In this document: one piece after another, positions 23,780 to 35,300 of the stretch
Numbering within the stretch: the first letter of the stretch is position 1
Layout: each line of letters opens with the position of its first letter
Translations under genes and position numbers: made by a program
The notes under the pieces: generated by a model
Database searches by the model: none
What the model was told of the DNA's origin: nothing
Seen by the model: only the letters and a program-made list of their open reading frames with translations
Source: Macrotis lagotis
Taxonomy: Eukaryota; Chordata; Mammalia; Peramelemorphia; Peramelidae
NCBI RefSeq assembly: GCF_037893015.1
Contig: NC_133665.1
Location: 197,134,714 to 197,198,713, forward strand
Reading direction: 5' to 3'
DNA: 64,000 nucleotides

Positions 23780-23941
23780 TTTAAAGTTTTTTTTTTTTTG
23801 GCAAGGCAAACGGGGTTAAGTGGCTTGCCCAAGGCCACACAGCTAGGTAATTATTAATTATCTGAGACTGGATTTGAACCCAGGTACTCCTGACTCCAAC
23901 GCCAGTGCTTTATCCACTACGCCACTTAGCTGGCCCCCCCA
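23780..23941 (-). repeat. WSINE/MAR-type SINE with target-site duplication
   Basis: Reverse copy from a T-run and 'GCAAGGCAAACGGGGTTAAG' to 'CCACTTAGCTGGCCCCCCC'. Target-site duplication ATTTGATTCTTTTTT is at about 23765-23779 and 23942-23956. Confidence 0.92.
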
Positions 23942-24089
23942 ATTTGATTCTTTTTTCCAAACTTCCCTAAAATAATTCAAAAGCACCACCTTTTTCCCCA
24001 GAATTTCTCCATGATCTTAGGTCTTATTCTTACCTTATTTTCATTCACCCTGCATGTTTAATCTTCTATTTACATAACACAACTCACCT

Positions 24090-24700
24090 TCAACTCTTCT
24101 CAGTGCACAGTCTTGGTTCAGGGCCTCATCAACTATTCCATTTACTGCAACTACCACCTCTCCTTAATCCCAACCACACCCCAATATATCCTACCAAACA
24201 TAGATCTGATCATGTCACTGCTCTAGTCATTTAACTCCACTGTCTTCCAATTACCACCAGGCTCAAATAGAAACCATTCTATCTAGATTTTAAAGCTATT
24301 CACAAGCTTGCCCCAATCTATTCAGCATCACTGCTTATTATTCCTTTCCCACATTCTGTGGTCCTCCTAAAGGATGGCCCATTTTACACTTTTTGTGTCA
24401 GCATTCCACCATGCCTGGAATCTAGGACTGGGGTTCTTACCTATGTCTCAAGACTCAGCTCAGCACCAACTCTTTCATGAAGTCTGAGTATCCACAAATG
24501 ACTATGTTTATTTGTAGTTTTTTGTAGTCTTTATAATTCTCTGGATATTTAGTTTGTTTCTGTATATGGCCTCATTTTCACCCCATGTAAATGGAAGTTC
24601 CCTGGGAGCAGGGATTTTTCATTCTTTACTTTTTGTTTCTAGTGCCTAGTTCAGTTTCTAGGATATAGTAGATGCTTAATCAATGCTTACTGAGCAATTG
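24090..24700 (+). mobile_element. L2 LINE 3' end
   Basis: A long sense L2 piece in the proper order: 'AGATCTGATCATGTCACTGC', 'CAAGCTTGCCCCAATCTATT', 'CACCATGCCTGGAATC', 'TCAAGACTCAGCTCAGCACC', 'GTTCCCTGGGAGCAGGGATT' and 'GTAGATGCTTAATCAATGCT'. It is the best-preserved L2 3' end here. Confidence 0.85.
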
Positions 24701-24706
24701 ACGGAC

Positions 24707-24815
24707 AATGCAAGACAAAGATTCTAATGACCGAAAATATTCATAGCATTAGGACTTAACAAAGCAAAGAGATGGCTATAAAATGTGGCCAGCAATTGGG
24801 ACAGGATTGCAGAGA
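24707..24815 (+). repeat. Direct repeat, copy 2
   Basis: Starts 'AATGCAAGACAAAGATTCTA' directly after the L2 3' end. It matches 23271-23375 with about a dozen differences. Confidence 0.85.
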
Positions 24816-26555
24816 CTGTGGCAGAGATCCTTGAGGATGGGCCTTTCTTAAGGATGTCTGAGGGGCTTGAAGACAAGCATGGGGGGAGGACAATCTATTG
24901 TTGGCTCATTTTTGCCATGACATCCTAGATTCTAAGTAAGAATTCATTATTTCTAATGAATGAAAGGCTGCTACTCTCTAGCCCGCTGTCCAAATTTGGC
25001 AATTCTGTTTCAAGTGTGGTCAATGATCTTGATAAAAGATGACAGTCCTTCTAATTGAGCTCACCATTGAGTTTTCTATCTTCAAATCTTTGCTCTGAAT
25101 ACATTCTCTAAGGTAAGTAGATATGTGAGACAACATGCAAACTGATATGTAGACACGATGACATTAGTTTAGGTCACTCCTGAGGGAAAAAAAAAACAGC
25201 AGTTACCAATGGAAATCAGCAATTGTGAATCAAATAAAAAATAAAGAGAGTAAAGTTGGAGTAAATTAATTAGAATTAGAGGGGGAGTATTGTCCTCAAT
25301 ATAGCAAAGAAAGATCTCTAAGTCCTTAACTGGGCCCTGAGAGAAGAGGAGGGAAGGAGAAGAGCCCAGGGGATAGTCTAGACAAAGGCATGGAGGTAGG
25401 AGATGGACAGAGTCAATATCAGAAGAGCTTGTGGTGAATATCATTCCATTTCTTTCTGAGCATGTGAAAGTCTCTACCCTGTCCATTAACTGTAAATTTT
25501 TTACCTCTGAGAATATCCTTGCACACTGAGATATTTTAAACACTCCCAGCTTCTGACCAAGCAACTGAGCCACTCCCTCAAAAAAATAGAAATAAACTCT
25601 CAGAAGAGGGAGGATTAGAAAGAACATGATCAGAATATGCCTGGAGACACCAGCTTGCCCTTACCCTCCCTGGGGTCTAATGTTTATTTTTCCCGGTCAG
25701 GAAATGGGCATGAAGTAGATGCCAAAGGGAAGACAAGCAGCCTTCAGCTGGTATGTATTCCATTACAAGCACAGGCCTTGTGTAGGAGAGTGTGGGTTCT
25801 GGCATCTTTGCCAATGGCCTTTTGCTCCTAGAAGTATCAGTGAGATCAAAAGGTGAGATCTGGATTGATCTCAGGGTCAGAGAGATCTTCTGGAGAAGAA
25901 GGAATCATCAAAATGAAAGAAGTGCTATGTTTAGTTGGTGTCCCATAAGGAGGCAAGAACAGTTGCCTAAATGTCAATGGCCACACACACATTAGCTGCC
26001 TGATAGATGAAAGGGCAAAATGGTGGAGGAAATCGAGCATTCTGCTGAGTGTTCACAACTCAAACTTTTAAAAATATCCCAAATCAAATTCTGAATGTAA
26101 GAACAACAACAACAAAATTCACAGTATCTCATTTTTTTCCACCCCAGGACATTTTAGAAGACCCTGGAGTAGGGGCTGCCTTGGGCGCCATGGAAGAAGC
26201 ATCAGTGACTGTGAGACCTAACAGCAACAGTAGGACCTACAGAAGTGAAGGCACCAAGAGATATCAGCTCCAGAAGATGGTAAAAGGATTAAATGACCTA
26301 AAGAAATGACAGAGAACCCCTCTTTTAGCACTGGGCAAAGGACTGGGAATCATTCTTTATCCATTGCCCAGTGTAAGGTCATAATTCTAAGATGGGAGAG
26401 GAGCAGTTACAATTTGAAGTCATGAGAGATCAGAGGCTTTCCCTTAGGTAAGGATCAGAGCACAAACCAGGAGAATAGAACTCTCCCCCAATCACACCAA
26501 TTTGGAAGCACTGAAAACTTAAAGGGCCCCCAGACAGGCACAAAAGTTCATCTCC
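24816..26555. other. Unassigned stretch
   Basis: A short antisense L2 phrase ('CAAAGGCATGGAGGTAGGAG') occurs at 25383-25402. Open frames at 25169-25627 (-, 152 codons) and 26049-26309 (+, 86 codons) have no known domain. The part after 26130 may be L1 5' leader sequence, because L1 ORF1 follows. Confidence 0.3.
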
Positions 26556-27548
26556 TCTCCTTAAGGAATGAGAAAAACTCAATTCTAACATAAAGTTCAA
26601 TGTCAAGAAACAGAGTGGGGAAAATAAACAGCAACAATAAAAAAGAACTTGAGAATAAAAAGACAAGGAAGTTCAAGACAAACTCAGAAGACAATGATGT
26701 GGAAACATAAGCAAAACCTCAAAGAAAATACAGATTGGACATAAACCAACAAGAATTCTTAGGAGAAAGAAAGATTAAAAAGAGCAAAGAAAGTCAGAGT
26801 GGTAGAGGGGAAAATTAGAAAAGGTATGAGAACTACACAAGAATATTATGACAAGAGAATTCACATGTTGGTTTTAAAAAAGGGGGGGGGGTTACAAAAG
26901 CTCACTGAAGAAAATCAGTCCTAAAAAATTAGAATTGGTCTAATGGAAGCTAATGATTCCATGAGACTACAAGAAACAAACAATGTCAAAAGCCTCCCCA
27001 AAAGATGAAAATGTAAGATAAAACTGACCTGAAAATAGATCAAAATCATAGATCAAGCTAAAAAAGAGATTAAACAGCATGTTTCAAGAAATTATAAAGG
27101 AAAATAGCTCAGAAAAACCAGAAAGCAAAACAGAAATTAAAAAAAAAATAAAATCACTGATCACTTCAGGAAAAAAAATAATCTTCAAATGAAAATTATC
27201 ATGAACATTATAGCAAAAATCAAGAGCTCCCCAGGTCAAGGAGAAAATACAGCAAGCATCCAGAAATTAATAAGATGCGAGTTTTAGCATCTACCATGAT
27301 AGAGGAATAGAAATCTTAGAATAAAGGCAAAGGAACTAGGATTAAAACCCCAAATAATCTAACCAGCAAAATTGAGTATAATTCTTCAGAGGAAAAATGG
27401 TTTTTTGGGGGGGGGGTTGGTTCTATTTCATAGAGCATTTTCAAGCATTCCTGCTCAAAGGACTAGAACTGAATAGAAAAATTGACACTCAAACACAAAA
27501 CTCAAGAGAATAGAAAGGTAACCATAAAAGAGAAATCATAAGAGATTC
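26556..27548 (+). mobile_element. L1 ORF1-region fragment
   Basis: The A-rich sense strand follows the marsupial L1 ORF1 order: 'AGAGCTCCCCAGGTCAAGGA' and 'AAATACAGCAAGCATCCAG' (the 'SSQVKEKILQAA' block), 'ACCCCAAATAATCTAACCAG' ('PRINYPA' block) and 'AATTGAGTATAATTCTTCAG'. Stops and G-run insertions (26882-26892, 27407-27417) break the frame. It abuts an RTE 3' end at about 27549. Confidence 0.7.
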
Positions 27549-28830
27549 AATGGTGGTCCTTTATACTAGAAGAGAACCAAAATAACATCACTATGCTGTA
27601 CAGGGTAAGTGTACAGTGTGCCTGTTTAGGGCTAATTACACCAATATGAGTTCTGAAGGCTAGCACAGTTCAGGCACAAAAGGTTCATATGAATATTTGG
27701 AGTGGAGATGTCCAAATGTGTGCATCTCACTTTTTTTTTGAGGTACTGAAATTCTACTTTGCTCATAGAGCATAGTTCCACCTTTGATGTGGGCATATCA
27801 TGTGAGGGGCCTTTTGCCAGTGTCTCTCATCTCTCACCAGCAATTCCAAAGTTCTTCAGAGAGACCCTGAGAATGTCCTTGTATCTCTTCTTCTGATCTC
27901 TTGTGTGCACTTGTCTTGTGTGAGTTCTCTGTAAAAGTCTTTTGGGCAAATACACTTTGTTATTCGAACACGGCCATCCCATCCAAGTTGCACTCTCTTG
28001 CAGCAGTATTTGAATGCTTGGCAATTTAGCTCTGAGTAAGGTATTTTATTTTGCCAGGTGATCTTCAAAATCTAAGACAATTCAAATGGAAGTTTCCTGG
28101 TCTGGTGCTAGTGGGCTGTCCAGATTTCACAGGCATCCAGCAATGGAGTCAGCACAATGGCTCTGTGAATCCCCAGCTTGGTAGACAATCTAATAGCTCT
28201 TTTCTTCCACATTTTCTTCCAAAGGCCAAGCTGGCAATGTGTGTGTCTACCCCATTATCTATCTATGCCAACATCCCTGGAAAGTGTCCTGCCAAGGTCA
28301 GCAAACTTATCCACAGCATTTGCTGTAACCAATTGTTCCATGTATGGATAATTGGGTTGTGAATGATAGAGAGCCTTTGTATTTTTGGTGGTGTTAGGCC
28401 AAAATGAGCCCTAGCAGCAGAGAATCAATCATTTTGGTGCATCTCAGTCTCAGAATGGGCATTCAGGGCACCATCATATGTAAACAAAAAGTCACACACT
28501 CCCTCCAGTTTAGTCTTGGCTTGTAGTTTTTTTTTTTTAATTAAGTAGTTTGTCCTCATTGTAATAGAGGACTGATGCCATTTTTTGTCCTTATTGAGGG
28601 CATCTTTCAACAATGCTGAAAACATCTGGCTAAAAAGTCACCAGGCCTGCTTCACTCCCTTGGTGCTGGCCAGCAAGCCTTAGTCCTTATTCTGAACATC
28701 ATGAAGCTGGCCTACCAGCCTGAGGAAGTTCTCTGGTCAATCCAATTTTGCCATGATCTTCTTTCTCTCTTACAGGATCACAAAGGCCAGCTTGGTCAGG
28801 ATGATGAATGATGGGGTCTGAAGGAGACCC
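27549..28830 (-). mobile_element. RTE-clade LINE, 3' half, antisense
   Basis: The reverse strand encodes 'KLEGVCDFLFTYDGALNA' at 28425-28625, the RTE reverse-transcriptase YADD-box region (family 'FLFADDCALNA'), here with the catalytic aspartates altered. Downstream come 'HSQGLSEELWN'-like sequence and a 3' end resembling 'GATGTTATTTTGGTTCTCTT'. It belongs to the same family as the + copy at 42.6-48.7 kb. Multiple stops make it inactive. Confidence 0.8.
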
Positions 28831-28849
28831 CCCCCCACAAAGCCCCTAT

Positions 28850-29985
28850 TCCAGACCAGGAGAGGACGGTGTCCCCGTGACACCCTCCACTGCTCAATGG
28901 GAACGACCTTCCTTCAACTAGAAGTCACAAAAGTCAGTGCCCCCCCACCAGAGCCCGGGAGATTTCGGGAAGGAACCCCTGAGCTGACCAGCCACTGGGG
29001 AGAGGAGGTGCTCGAGCTCCCGGAATCCTGAAGGGTGGGGTGGGGGCACCCTCACACAACGGACTGGGGGGGTGGGGCAGACCGTGTGGTTGACAAGTGA
29101 GAGAAGGGGGAAGAGGACTGCGGGGAGGAGAGCTAGGAACCCCAGGGAGCAGCCCTGATGGACCAGGCCTGTGGGAGGAGGCAGGTCGGAACCGGGCGCA
29201 CCCTCTCCCGACCCGAAGGCATCAGAAAGGCGGGGGTGGGGGGCAAGGGGGGAGAGCGGGGCCAGCAGCCCGGCCCGACCCAAGGGTGTCCTCTCTCCCC
29301 GACTCCTCCCTGGAGGCACCGCAGGAGGGGAGCGCACCTTGGAGAGGGGCCCGGGGGTTCCGAGAAAGGCGGGGGCCCCTCCCCGCCCCACCAGGGCCAC
29401 CCCACGGGCCCCAGCCTGCTTCCCTGCTCCGGCCTCCCGCCAGCCGCCCATCCACACCCCGCACCCCGTGTCTTCCCTGGGCGAGGCCACCCGGCCCCGC
29501 AAACGCAAATCACCTCCACTGCACCCCACTCCTCCAGCCCCCGCCGGGGCCCCCGCCAGTCAGCCAGATGGGGGAGCGGGGCCCGGTCCCTAGACTGAGG
29601 CAGGAACGGGGGGGGGCAGGAACAGAGCGAGGGACAGGCGAGGTGGTCAGCTCCTGCCCGACGGGGACCCCCCTCCTCGCAGGCCCAGGGTCCCCACTGG
29701 TGGCGGGGCGCTCCCTCCCCTCCCGGCTAGATAAAACCAGAGCCGAGCACACCGTAGCCTTGGCTTGGAGCCTCTGGCTGGGGCCCGGAGGGAGACGGCG
29801 GCCAAAGGGCCGGGCCCCCTCAGCCGGTCTCCTATTCAGTAAGGTCCCACAGACCGACATATTCCGGAAATACACCCAGTCCAGTGGCCAAAATCTTCCA
29901 CGAAGTCTGCTTTCCTGTGTCCTAGACAAGGGCCGTCCTTGGCTCCCTCACTTGGTGGCCACTCACCAAATCTGAGAAGGGAAGG
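28850..29985. promoter_or_regulatory. CpG-rich island without recognised gene
   Basis: This is a sharply GC-rich block with many CpG dinucleotides in a mostly AT-rich region. It begins right after the RTE fragment and fades near 29985. Long open frames occur in most frames on both strands (up to 292 codons), as GC-rich DNA tends to give. None resembles a known protein. A TATA-like 'CTAGATAAAACC' is at 29727-29738 on +. It may be a promoter or enhancer island for CHP2, or for an unannotated or non-coding transcript. The start of a divergent neighbour is also possible. Confidence 0.6.
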
Positions 29986-31095
29986 CTTTCTTATAGCGGC
30001 TGTGCTTGGCACTTGACTCTGCAAGACCCTGGTGTGGATTTGGGCCAGTAGGTTCTATTTACTCCAGATTCCAATGATCAAACCATAGGTTCATTCAGTA
30101 GCTGAAAGAATGCAAAGGGGGATTTGAAGAACATTTTCTAACAAGTGCAGCTATGCCTGACTTCCTTTCTAGGATCCCATTAGCACAGCAGCATGGAATA
30201 CATGAGGTGCCCTTTCAAATGTTCATTTTAAAAGTCACTCTCATCTGAAGCAGACAACAATGCCTTGAAAACACTTTGCTGAGGTCCACAACAGTCCTTT
30301 TCAATCTACAAGTAATGTCAGCCAAGCAGCAGAGCTGATGGACTCATGAACTGACTCAACTGGCCCATGAAAGTCCTAAAAATTGGACAATCTGGTCAGC
30401 CTCTCCCAGCTGCCCTAGCCCTTCACCTAGTGCTTGTCACAACATTCATTCATTCATTCCTTCCTTCCCAAGAATTCTCTATACCACACCAGGCTTTCTC
30501 TGCAAGATAGTACAACAAACCAAGTCTAACCATAGTGCTTCTTGAGGTTACATTGAAAGGATATTGGGGGAGACCTTTTGTGTTGCCCTTGGGTTGGTCC
30601 AACCACATGTGAGAGGGTGTGTTCAACAAAGGGTGCCCTATTGGAGGAAGATAGAACTAGGAAAGTGAAAGGTCCCAAAAGACATTCTTAAATGTAGCCC
30701 AAGAACTGGTGATGCCAAGTCTGGAAAAGAGGAGACTTCTGGGTTGACTGGCTTCCAGACCTTCAAAGACAAGCTGGTGGACAAGGAATTGCTCTTTTGC
30801 TTGCTCCCAAAGTCAGGACAGACAAGAGAATTTGGGGTAGGGTGGGGTGGGGGGAAGAGGCTGGAACCAGCTATTGCAAAGGGCAAATCTGGCTTGATAT
30901 GGGAGTGGGGGAGATTCTCACCATCCATTAGTCAGTCCAACATGGGGTGGCTTAATTCAGTAGAGCAGAAGGAGAAGAAAATGGAGAGGAGGAAGAGAAG
31001 CAGGAAGAGGATTAAGAGGAGGAAGGCTTTTCAGTTCCCCTAAATCTGAATATACTGTAACTCCTCACTGAGAGTTAGTACCCTGCCAGTCATCT
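29986..31095. other. Repeat-poor upstream region of CHP2
   Basis: No SINE, L1 or L2 sequence was recognised in 1.1 kb. A weak open frame at 30744-31043 (+, ends 'RRKRSRKRIKRRKAFQFP') is low-complexity purine-rich sequence, not a convincing protein. Confidence 0.35.
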
Positions 31096-31099
31096 CAGC

Positions 31100-31445
31100 A
31101 TCTCTTGGGGCTTCTTTTCCTGCACTTCTCTTGGGGTTTGTGCTTCTTGCCAATTCTCTGGGTTATCTCTTGGTTTCTTTTCCTCATGTGATTCCTGTTT
31201 GAGATTGTTTTTGTCAGATTGTTTTTGTTTTTCTGCCTCTGTGTCCCCCTCCCCCCTTCCATGGTTCTCTGCCTCTCTTGTTTGTCTCTCTCTCTCCCCT
31301 TGTGTCTTCCCCCCCCCCCTTCTCCCTACTTTCTTAGCTCTCTCCTCTTCTCTCTTCTTCCTTTTTTTCCTTCTTGCCTTTAGATCTTGGATCTTTGCCT
31401 CAGTTTTATCTCCCTGTCTCAGATGAGTTGAACAGGCTGCATTTC
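31100..31445. repeat. Pyrimidine-rich tract on + strand
   Basis: A T/C-dominated stretch of about 340 bases with CTCTCTC and C9-10 runs. Such tracts can adopt triplex structures. Here it lies about 0.7-1.0 kb upstream of the CHP2 start. Confidence 0.7.
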
Positions 31446-31476
31446 TCTTCCTGTAAGTCTAATATTTCATTGTAAT

Positions 31477-31477
<1 letters not shown>

Positions 31478-31512
<35 letters not shown>
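31478..31512. repeat. (GA)n microsatellite
   Basis: About 35 bases of uninterrupted AG/GA repeat upstream of CHP2. Confidence 0.97.
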
Positions 31513-31515
<3 letters not shown>

Positions 31516-31597
31516 CCCCCGGGGCTTCCACAGAACTAAGCCGTGATGGGGCATGAGATCAGGTCTCTCTCTCTGGGTCTGGGTCTGTGTGGTGTCA

Positions 31598-31615
31598 CCC
31601 CCCCCCCCCCCCCCC
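31598..31615. repeat. C18 homopolymer
   Basis: Eighteen consecutive C. Length is prone to sequencing error. Confidence 0.9.
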
Positions 31616-31639
31616 GTCCTGCTCTCTTTCAGTCTGTCT

Positions 31640-32360
31640 CTATGAATGGGTTTCTCCCTCCCTCTCACACTTCCTCTGCTCACACTGCTCCCAGCTTTTG
31701 AAGGGAGGGGGAGATCCAAGGCCGTTGGGGAGATGTTGGGGAGGAGGGAGATTGGGGCCTTTTTAGGGGGGCTGGGCTTGGCCCTTGGGGCCCGGAGAGC
31801 CTCCCCTCCCAGGCAGGCCTGGCCCCTCTGGGAGCTGTCAAGGAAACACCCCTGCCAGGCGCCTCCTCTGCCAGGCCGGAATCTTGCCCTCGTTCTGCCC
31901 CCCCCTGCCCCCTCTGAGGCCGGCCTCTGTTGGTGGGGCCCGGAGGCCGGCATGGCTGGCGGCGGTTGGGTGCCACCTGGGCCCCACGGAACTCTGCCAG
32001 GAGGGCGCGGCGGCCCGGCTCGCGGGGAGTTGGGGGGCGCTGAAGGGCGGGGCGCCCCGGCCCAGAGGAGGAGCCGAGCTTCCCGCTGGACTCCGCCCTG
32101 CAGCCTCCGGCTCGGACCCTGGACCCGGGCCCCGCCCCGGCCTAGGCACTGGCCCAGCCATGGGATCGGGCAGGTCCCACCTGGAGCAGGAGCCCGAGCT
32201 GGACTCCATCGAGGAGGAGACCGGCTGTGAGTAGACGGCGGGGCCCCGGGGGTCCGGGGCTGGGGCCCGGGCGGGGGGCGCGGAGGTTCCCCAACTGTCC
32301 CGGGGGCTCCGAACCCTGAGAACTCTGCTCTGCGGCTCGAGCCTCTTCCTGGACCCCACC
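31640..32360 (+). promoter_or_regulatory. CHP2: CpG-rich 5' region of CHP2
   Basis: GC-rich sequence with frequent CpG spans the CHP2 start codon and the first splice donor, as at many CpG-island promoters. No clear TATA box is seen close upstream. The ATG context 'CCCAGCCATGG' is near the vertebrate optimum. The exact transcription start cannot be read from sequence. Confidence 0.6.
32160..32226 (+). CDS. CHP2: CHP2 coding exon 1
   Basis: Encodes [10 protein letters not shown] through EETG plus one base of the next codon. Donor GGCT|GTGAGT. Gly2 and the following Ser/Arg pattern fit an N-myristoylation signal once Met1 is removed. The frame stays open upstream to at least 31785. Confidence 0.95.
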
Positions 32361-35300
32361 CCGCGGTTCTGACTCCCCCTCCCGCTTCGGCAGTCTCCCG
32401 GGCCAACCTGGATCGCCTCCACCACCGCTTCCGGGCCTTGGACAGGAACAATAAGGGTTACCTCAAGTGAGCAGAGCCCCCCACCCCGCTGGGACCCTCA
32501 GCCTTCAGGCCTCTGCCCCAACTCCTCACTGGCCCTGGCCTTGGGGCCCCTCCAAAGCAGGCCCCTGACTCCCGACCCAGTACTCCCAGGGCCCACCACT
32601 CACCTGTCCTCCCTGACCCCTCAGGCCCCCACGGGGGTCCCCCTCCCATGAAGAACTTCCTTCTCCTACTTCAGCTCCCCAGCTCCCCCGCTCCCCCGTG
32701 ACTGCTCCAGTCTGAGGCTTTACCTCTGACCTTGACATTTAGCCCTCTCACCCCAACAGTCGGATGGATTTACACAGCATAAAGGAGCTTGACATGAATC
32801 CCCTGGGGGATCGGATCATCAACAGCTTTTTCCCTGATGGGTGAGTCCAGTCCAGCACTTGGAAGGAGAGGAAGAGGGGCAAGAGCCCTGGGAAAGAGGT
32901 GGGAGCCTCAGGAAACAGACCCAGCCAGGGAGCTGGCACCTTGCCAGGCATGGAGATGCCCCATCATATTAAAATTCCCTCCTTTTGCCTGAGACCTAAG
33001 ATCTGGATCCCAAGACTGAAAGCCCGCACGTCTTTGGGGTGGGATACCTTGCCTCTCTTTTCTTAGGGGTCAATGTGTGGATTTCCGAGGCTTTGTCAGG
33101 GTCCTAGCTCATTTCCGACCGGTGAAAGAGAACAGAGATGACAACAACCCCCACAAACCTGAGCCTCTAAACAGCAGGAACAACAAACTTCGGTGTGAGT
33201 GTGATTGGGGGAAATCATGGAAAATCATTATCTCTTCCTTATGACCTTTAATCTTCCTTGTTTCCTCATCCCTGGGTGATGATTCATTTTCAGTGCTTAC
33301 CAAGACCATTCTCCCCTCTGAGCCTCAATTTCTCCATTGGAACAATGGCCTTGGGCACTTGTTTCCCCCCACCCCGCCCCCTGCCGTGACTAGGGAATTT
33401 TGAGGAGGAGCAGTTGAGTTGAGCAGAGATGAGGAGGGGCCAGGAATCTGGAAGCAAGTGCCCATCAGTCCCACCATAGTCTGAAGTCCACTAGAGACAA
33501 AGGTCTCAGGAGCAGAGGAGGGTAAGGAGGCCAGTGTCCAGGATGATGACTGGAGTTGGGTCCTGGGAGATGGTGAAGACTGAGGAGGGGCTACAGGGCT
33601 CAGCCACAAGGGCCTGGGCAGACAGAGTGGGTTGTGTGTAAGGAAAGGAAAATGACTCACCTCTTGCCCACTCTGTCAGTGGAGACAAGGGGCCACCATC
33701 AGTTGTAGAGAGGCAACTGAGAGATGGGTCTTGCTCCTCAGAAGACCTTTGGGTTTCAGGGATGCCACAAAAGGGGAAAAAAAATTGGAGAGGGGCAGAT
33801 CCTAGCACCTCAGAAATCAGACAATCCAGTCCCCTCATTTTTAGATGAGGTAGACAAATCACCTTATTTCTATTTTGTACATACCTGATTACATCAATGA
33901 GGTGTCAGTGGCATCTCTTCAAGCCAAAGATTGGGCTTGGGAGCTATCCGCAGGGCTACAGGAGTTGCCAAAGCACCAGGTGTATATTAGATGCCTTAGA
34001 AATGGGAGTAGATCCAAGATCATCCAGATTTTGTCAGAGGACTCCAGTCTTCTGACTCCTAATTCAATAATCTTTGCATAGTATTGAGACATAGACCAGA
34101 ATCAGTGTATTCCTGCTCCCCGGGAGCTGGCCATTCTTTTGGGGTTATCCAGAAAAGTTAGCAGAAGTTCATCTGGGAGTGGCAAGGTTTGCCTTGACTG
34201 CAGGTAGAGACAGTTCCTCAGGATTCTTCGAACCAGAGGCTCTGAGGGGAGACCCAGGCACCAATGGGACCAGAAAGTGGGGGGAGAAGACTAGTATGGT
34301 AGGAAAGGCTGCCTGTCACCCGATTCGGAAGTGCCCTACATGCCTGGCAAGAACACTAGTCCCTGAAGAGGCTAATGACATGTGCAGCCCCTTAGTTAAA
34401 GTCAAACAGTTTGAAAGTTGTAAGGCTGCATGGGGACTGGGAGGATCAAAAAGAAGGTCCAGGAGAGAGGTGATGAGGGAGAGCTTCAGGAGGTGGTGCC
34501 CAGGAGTACTTGGAGAAGGAACATGGATGGAAAGGGTGCTGTGGAAGTGGGATCCACCACACTTGGTGACTGATTGACCACTTGGGGCCAGGGGGCATGA
34601 GGACTTAGGGGACTCATATTGGAAGAATTGCAGTACCCTGGACAGAGATAGAGAAGTCAGATGAAGCTAGTGACCAAGGTGGGAAGGGACTTCTGGTACC
34701 ACCCTCTGTTCTCCCCAGCTGAGCTCCAGTGATCCCTCACATTCCCAAGCTTGTCTAACTGAACTCAGTAGGAAACTAGGTCCTGGGCAAGTAAGTGGCT
34801 ACTGTGGGACCTAGTAAGTGGCAATCTTGACATGGTCAGAAAGGGTTAGGGTTAGGGTTAGAAGGGGGAGTCACCTGAAATGTCAGAATTTGGAGCAAAT
34901 GTCAGAGGCTGTACTAGATTTACCAGGATCTTCAGTTCCATCCATTGCAGACCTTAGGAAAATGGACTGTAGCATAGGACAAGACCAGGCTGGAAGGCCA
35001 GAGGATCCCATCCCTGTTCTGACCCTACTTTCTTTTTTCCCATTCAGTTGCTTTTCAGCTCTATGACCTAGACTGTGATGGAAAGATCTCAAAGAAAGAG
35101 ATGTTACAGGTTAGAGAAGTGGTTGTGAGGATGGGTGTATGCATTGTGTGTTTGTGTGTGCCTGTGTGCGTTCGTGACAGGGATGGGACTGGAAATATTT
35201 GATTTGATTTATTTGCACACTTTTCTCTCACTATGGGCAATGCCAGGTCTTGAGGTTGATGGTTGGGGTTCAGGTGACAGAAGAGCAGTTGGAGATCATT

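Noticed and set aside
1-28800. Exons of ERN2, the expected upstream neighbour of CHP2 in mammals
   Set aside because: No kinase or luminal-domain exon was recognised on either strand. Short exons could be missed by eye, but none can be claimed.
28918-29975. Open frames up to 292 codons in the CpG-rich block
   Set aside because: Overlapping long frames on both strands are expected from GC-rich, stop-poor DNA. Compositions are Pro/Gly/Arg-rich and unlike any known protein.
31459-32451. A 330-codon - strand frame and other frames opposite CHP2 exons 1-2
   Set aside because: They result from GC-rich composition plus the GA repeat (poly Ser-Leu end). CHP2 on + explains the coding signal.
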